Assembly (NCBI GenBank): GCA_009691925.1 | Contig: SIAG01000054.1 | Location: 1-14,807, forward strand | Source of the DNA: Planctomycetaceae bacterium | GTDB lineage: Bacteria > Planctomycetota > Planctomycetia > Pirellulales > UBA1268 | Length of the DNA: 14,807 bases | Direction of reading: 5' to 3' | Part shown: in pieces, positions 13,468 to 14,807 of the stretch | How the letters are laid out: each line of letters opens with the position of its first letter | Position numbering within the stretch: position 1 is the first letter of the stretch | Translations under genes and position numbers: made by a program | Notes under the pieces: generated by a model | What the model was told of the DNA's origin: nothing | Database searches by the model: none | What the model saw: the letters and a program-made list of their open reading frames with translations, nothing else

Positions 13468-14334
13468 ATGCCCCTCTCCCTCGCCTTCTCCTCCAACGCC
13501 TACCTCGACGTCCCCGTGGAACAGGCGATCCGCCGGATCGCCAGCTTCGGCTATTCCGGCATCGAGCTCCTCGCCGACGTCCCCCATGCCTGGCCCGCCG
13601 GCCTGCTCGGCGTTCAGAAAGACTCGATCCGCCGGGCCCTGGCCGAGTCGGGCCTGACGATCTCCAACATCAACGCGTTCATGATGAACGCCATCGCCGA
13701 TCCCCGGCAGCCCTACTGGCATCCCGGCTGGACCGACCCCGACCGCCACTACCGGGCAATCCGCCGCGAGCACACGAAGCGCGCCCTCCGTCTGGCGGCC
13801 GAGCTTGGCGCCAAGACGATCTCCACCGAGCCGGGTGGCGAGGTCGCCGAGGGGCAGACCTACGCCCAGGCCACCGACATCTTCTACGACGAGATCATGC
13901 CGGTCCTCGACGTGGCCGCGGAGGTCGGGGTGACGCTCCTGATCGAGCCGGAGCCGGGGCTGCTGATTGAGAAGTTCGGGCAGTATCTCGAGTTCGCCGA
14001 GCGTGTGAATCACCCCGCTCTCGGCCTCAACTTCGACATCGGCCATGCGTATTGCGTCTCCGAGGATCCGGCCGAGTGGGTGCCGATCATGAAGCCCCAC
14101 ACGAAGCACTACCACTTCGAGGACATCGCCGCGACGCGGGTTCACCACCACCTCGTTCCCGGTGACGGGGCGATCGACTTCGACGGGGTGTTCCGCGCCA
14201 TCGCCGAACACACGCCCGACATCTGGGTGACCGTCGAGCTCTATCCCAACCGCGCCAAGCCCGACGAAGCGGCGAAGGCCGCGCGGGAATACCTCCAGGC
14301 CAGTGCCGGTCGGGCCGGCGTGGCGATCGGGTGA
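13468..14334 (+). CDS. Sugar phosphate isomerase/epimerase-like TIM-barrel protein
   Basis: A 288-residue protein of the xylose isomerase-like TIM barrel superfamily (PF01261). Probable divalent-metal ligands lie on successive strands: E160 in LLIEPEPG, D190 and H193 in NFDIGHA, H216 in HYHFED and E257 in TVELYP. Such enzymes isomerise or epimerise keto-sugars or polyols, and some act as endonuclease IV-like or dehydratase enzymes, so the substrate is open. No signal peptide is seen, so it is cytoplasmic. GGAG lies 5 nt before the ATG at 13468. The stop overlaps the UbiA-like gene (GTGA), so the two products probably share a pathway. It is shorter than, and opens differently from, what I recall of EboE, the TIM barrel of ebo clusters. 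Confidence 0.87.
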   Translation: MPLSLAFSSNAYLDVPVEQAIRRIASFGYSGIELLADVPHAWPAGLLGVQKDSIRRALAESGLTISNINAFMMNAIADPRQPYWHPGWTDPDRHYRAIRREHTKRALRLAAELGAKTISTEPGGEVAEGQTYAQATDIFYDEIMPVLDVAAEVGVTLLIEPEPGLLIEKFGQYLEFAERVNHPALGLNFDIGHAYCVSEDPAEWVPIMKPHTKHYHFEDIAATRVHHHLVPGDGAIDFDGVFRAIAEHTPDIWVTVELYPNRAKPDEAAKAAREYLQASAGRAGVAIG

Positions 14335-14807
14335 CGCGCATGGGGCAAGGGCTCGCCTGGGCGCGACTGCTGCGGCTGCCGAATCACTTCACGGCGATCG
14401 CCGACGTCCTCGCCGGCTATCTCGTCGTCGCCGGGCTGACCTCCCTCCAGGCGCGGCCGGCAATGCTTCTGGCCGCCGCCGCGGGCTGGGCGTTCTATGC
14501 CGCCGGGATGGTGCTCAACGATGTCTTCGATGTCGCCCTCGATTCGGTCGAGCGCCCCGAGCGTCCGCTCCCCTCCGGGCAGATCGACGTGAAGACAGCG
14601 GCGCTGGTCGGCCAGGGATTGCTGGCGCTGGCTGGCCTGGGAGCCTGCGGCGCGGCCTTCGCCTCGGGGTATCCGGCGCCGGCGCTGGTCGGAGCAGGGC
14701 TCACCGCAGCGATCTGGACCTACGACCGACATGCCAAGAGCACCCCCTTCGGCCCGGCCGTGATGGGGCTTTGCCGAGGGCTCAACTGGCTCCTGGGAAT
14801 GGCGGCC
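14331..14807 (+). CDS. eboC: UbiA-family prenyltransferase, EboC-like, cut by the window end
   Basis: The frame is open to the window end, giving 159 codons of an expected roughly 290. It is an integral membrane protein with several hydrophobic helices. RLPNHFTAIADVLAG opens the first helix, and the Asp-rich prenyl-diphosphate site reads NDVFDVALDSVERPERPLPSG (N63, D64, D67 and D71, counted from the GTG). A second region, YDRHAKSTPFGPAVMGLCRGLN, follows. These features match UbiA proteins, and the ERPxRPLPSG and LGMA-type sequence resembles EboC of the ebo metabolite-export clusters. I used the GTG at 14331, which overlaps the previous stop. An ATG at 14340 is a close alternative, and neither has a strong Shine-Dalgarno. 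A (bacterio)chlorophyll- or quinone-type prenyltransferase is the fallback identity. Confidence 0.85.
   Translation, partial: MTRMGQGLAWARLLRLPNHFTAIADVLAGYLVVAGLTSLQARPAMLLAAAAGWAFYAAGMVLNDVFDVALDSVERPERPLPSGQIDVKTAALVGQGLLALAGLGACGAAFASGYPAPALVGAGLTAAIWTYDRHAKSTPFGPAVMGLCRGLNWLLGMAA

Overview
The window is GC-rich DNA that most likely comes from a planctomycete (Planctomycetota). The best evidence is the DUF1559-type prepilin-like protein at 996-1904, a family greatly expanded in that phylum, next to other pseudopilin-like genes. Codon use (CTC, ATC, GTC, GCC) and a long form of the YeiH transporter fit, but genus and order cannot be read from the sequence. No rRNA, tRNA, CRISPR array, transposase or phage gene was found.

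Layout. (1) 2-1904, plus strand: three overlapping pseudopilin-like genes, the first cut by the window edge, ending at a perfect 13-bp hairpin (1923-1952) shared with the convergent operon. (2) 5313-1959, minus strand: a coupled glycan operon of a GT4 glycosyltransferase, a probable alpha/alpha-barrel protein and a GH130-type glycoside phosphorylase. Its leader (5314-5798) holds a tandem repeat able to mask the ribosome binding site, plus two dyads. (3) 8834-5799, minus strand: ispF (isoprenoid MEP pathway), cysS (cysteinyl-tRNA synthetase) and a PfkB sugar kinase coupled to cysS. (4) 8880-11656, plus strand, divergent from ispF: an ABC-2 type exporter of unknown substrate (ATPase and two permeases), possibly expressed from a leaderless transcript. 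(5) 11697-13402: a YeiH-type putative anion exporter with an N-terminal extension, coupled to a small single-pass membrane protein whose start carries an 18-bp triple repeat. (6) 13468-14807: a TIM-barrel sugar isomerase/epimerase-like gene coupled to a UbiA prenyltransferase resembling EboC, cut by the window edge. This may be the start of an ebo-type metabolite-export cluster.

Eight gene pairs join by 4-nt ATGA or GTGA overlaps, so most of the window is organised as translationally coupled units. The most interesting parts are the glycan operon with its repeat-bearing leader and the possible ebo-type cluster. The rest is mainly housekeeping or familiar transport genes. No clearly novel defence or mobile system was seen.
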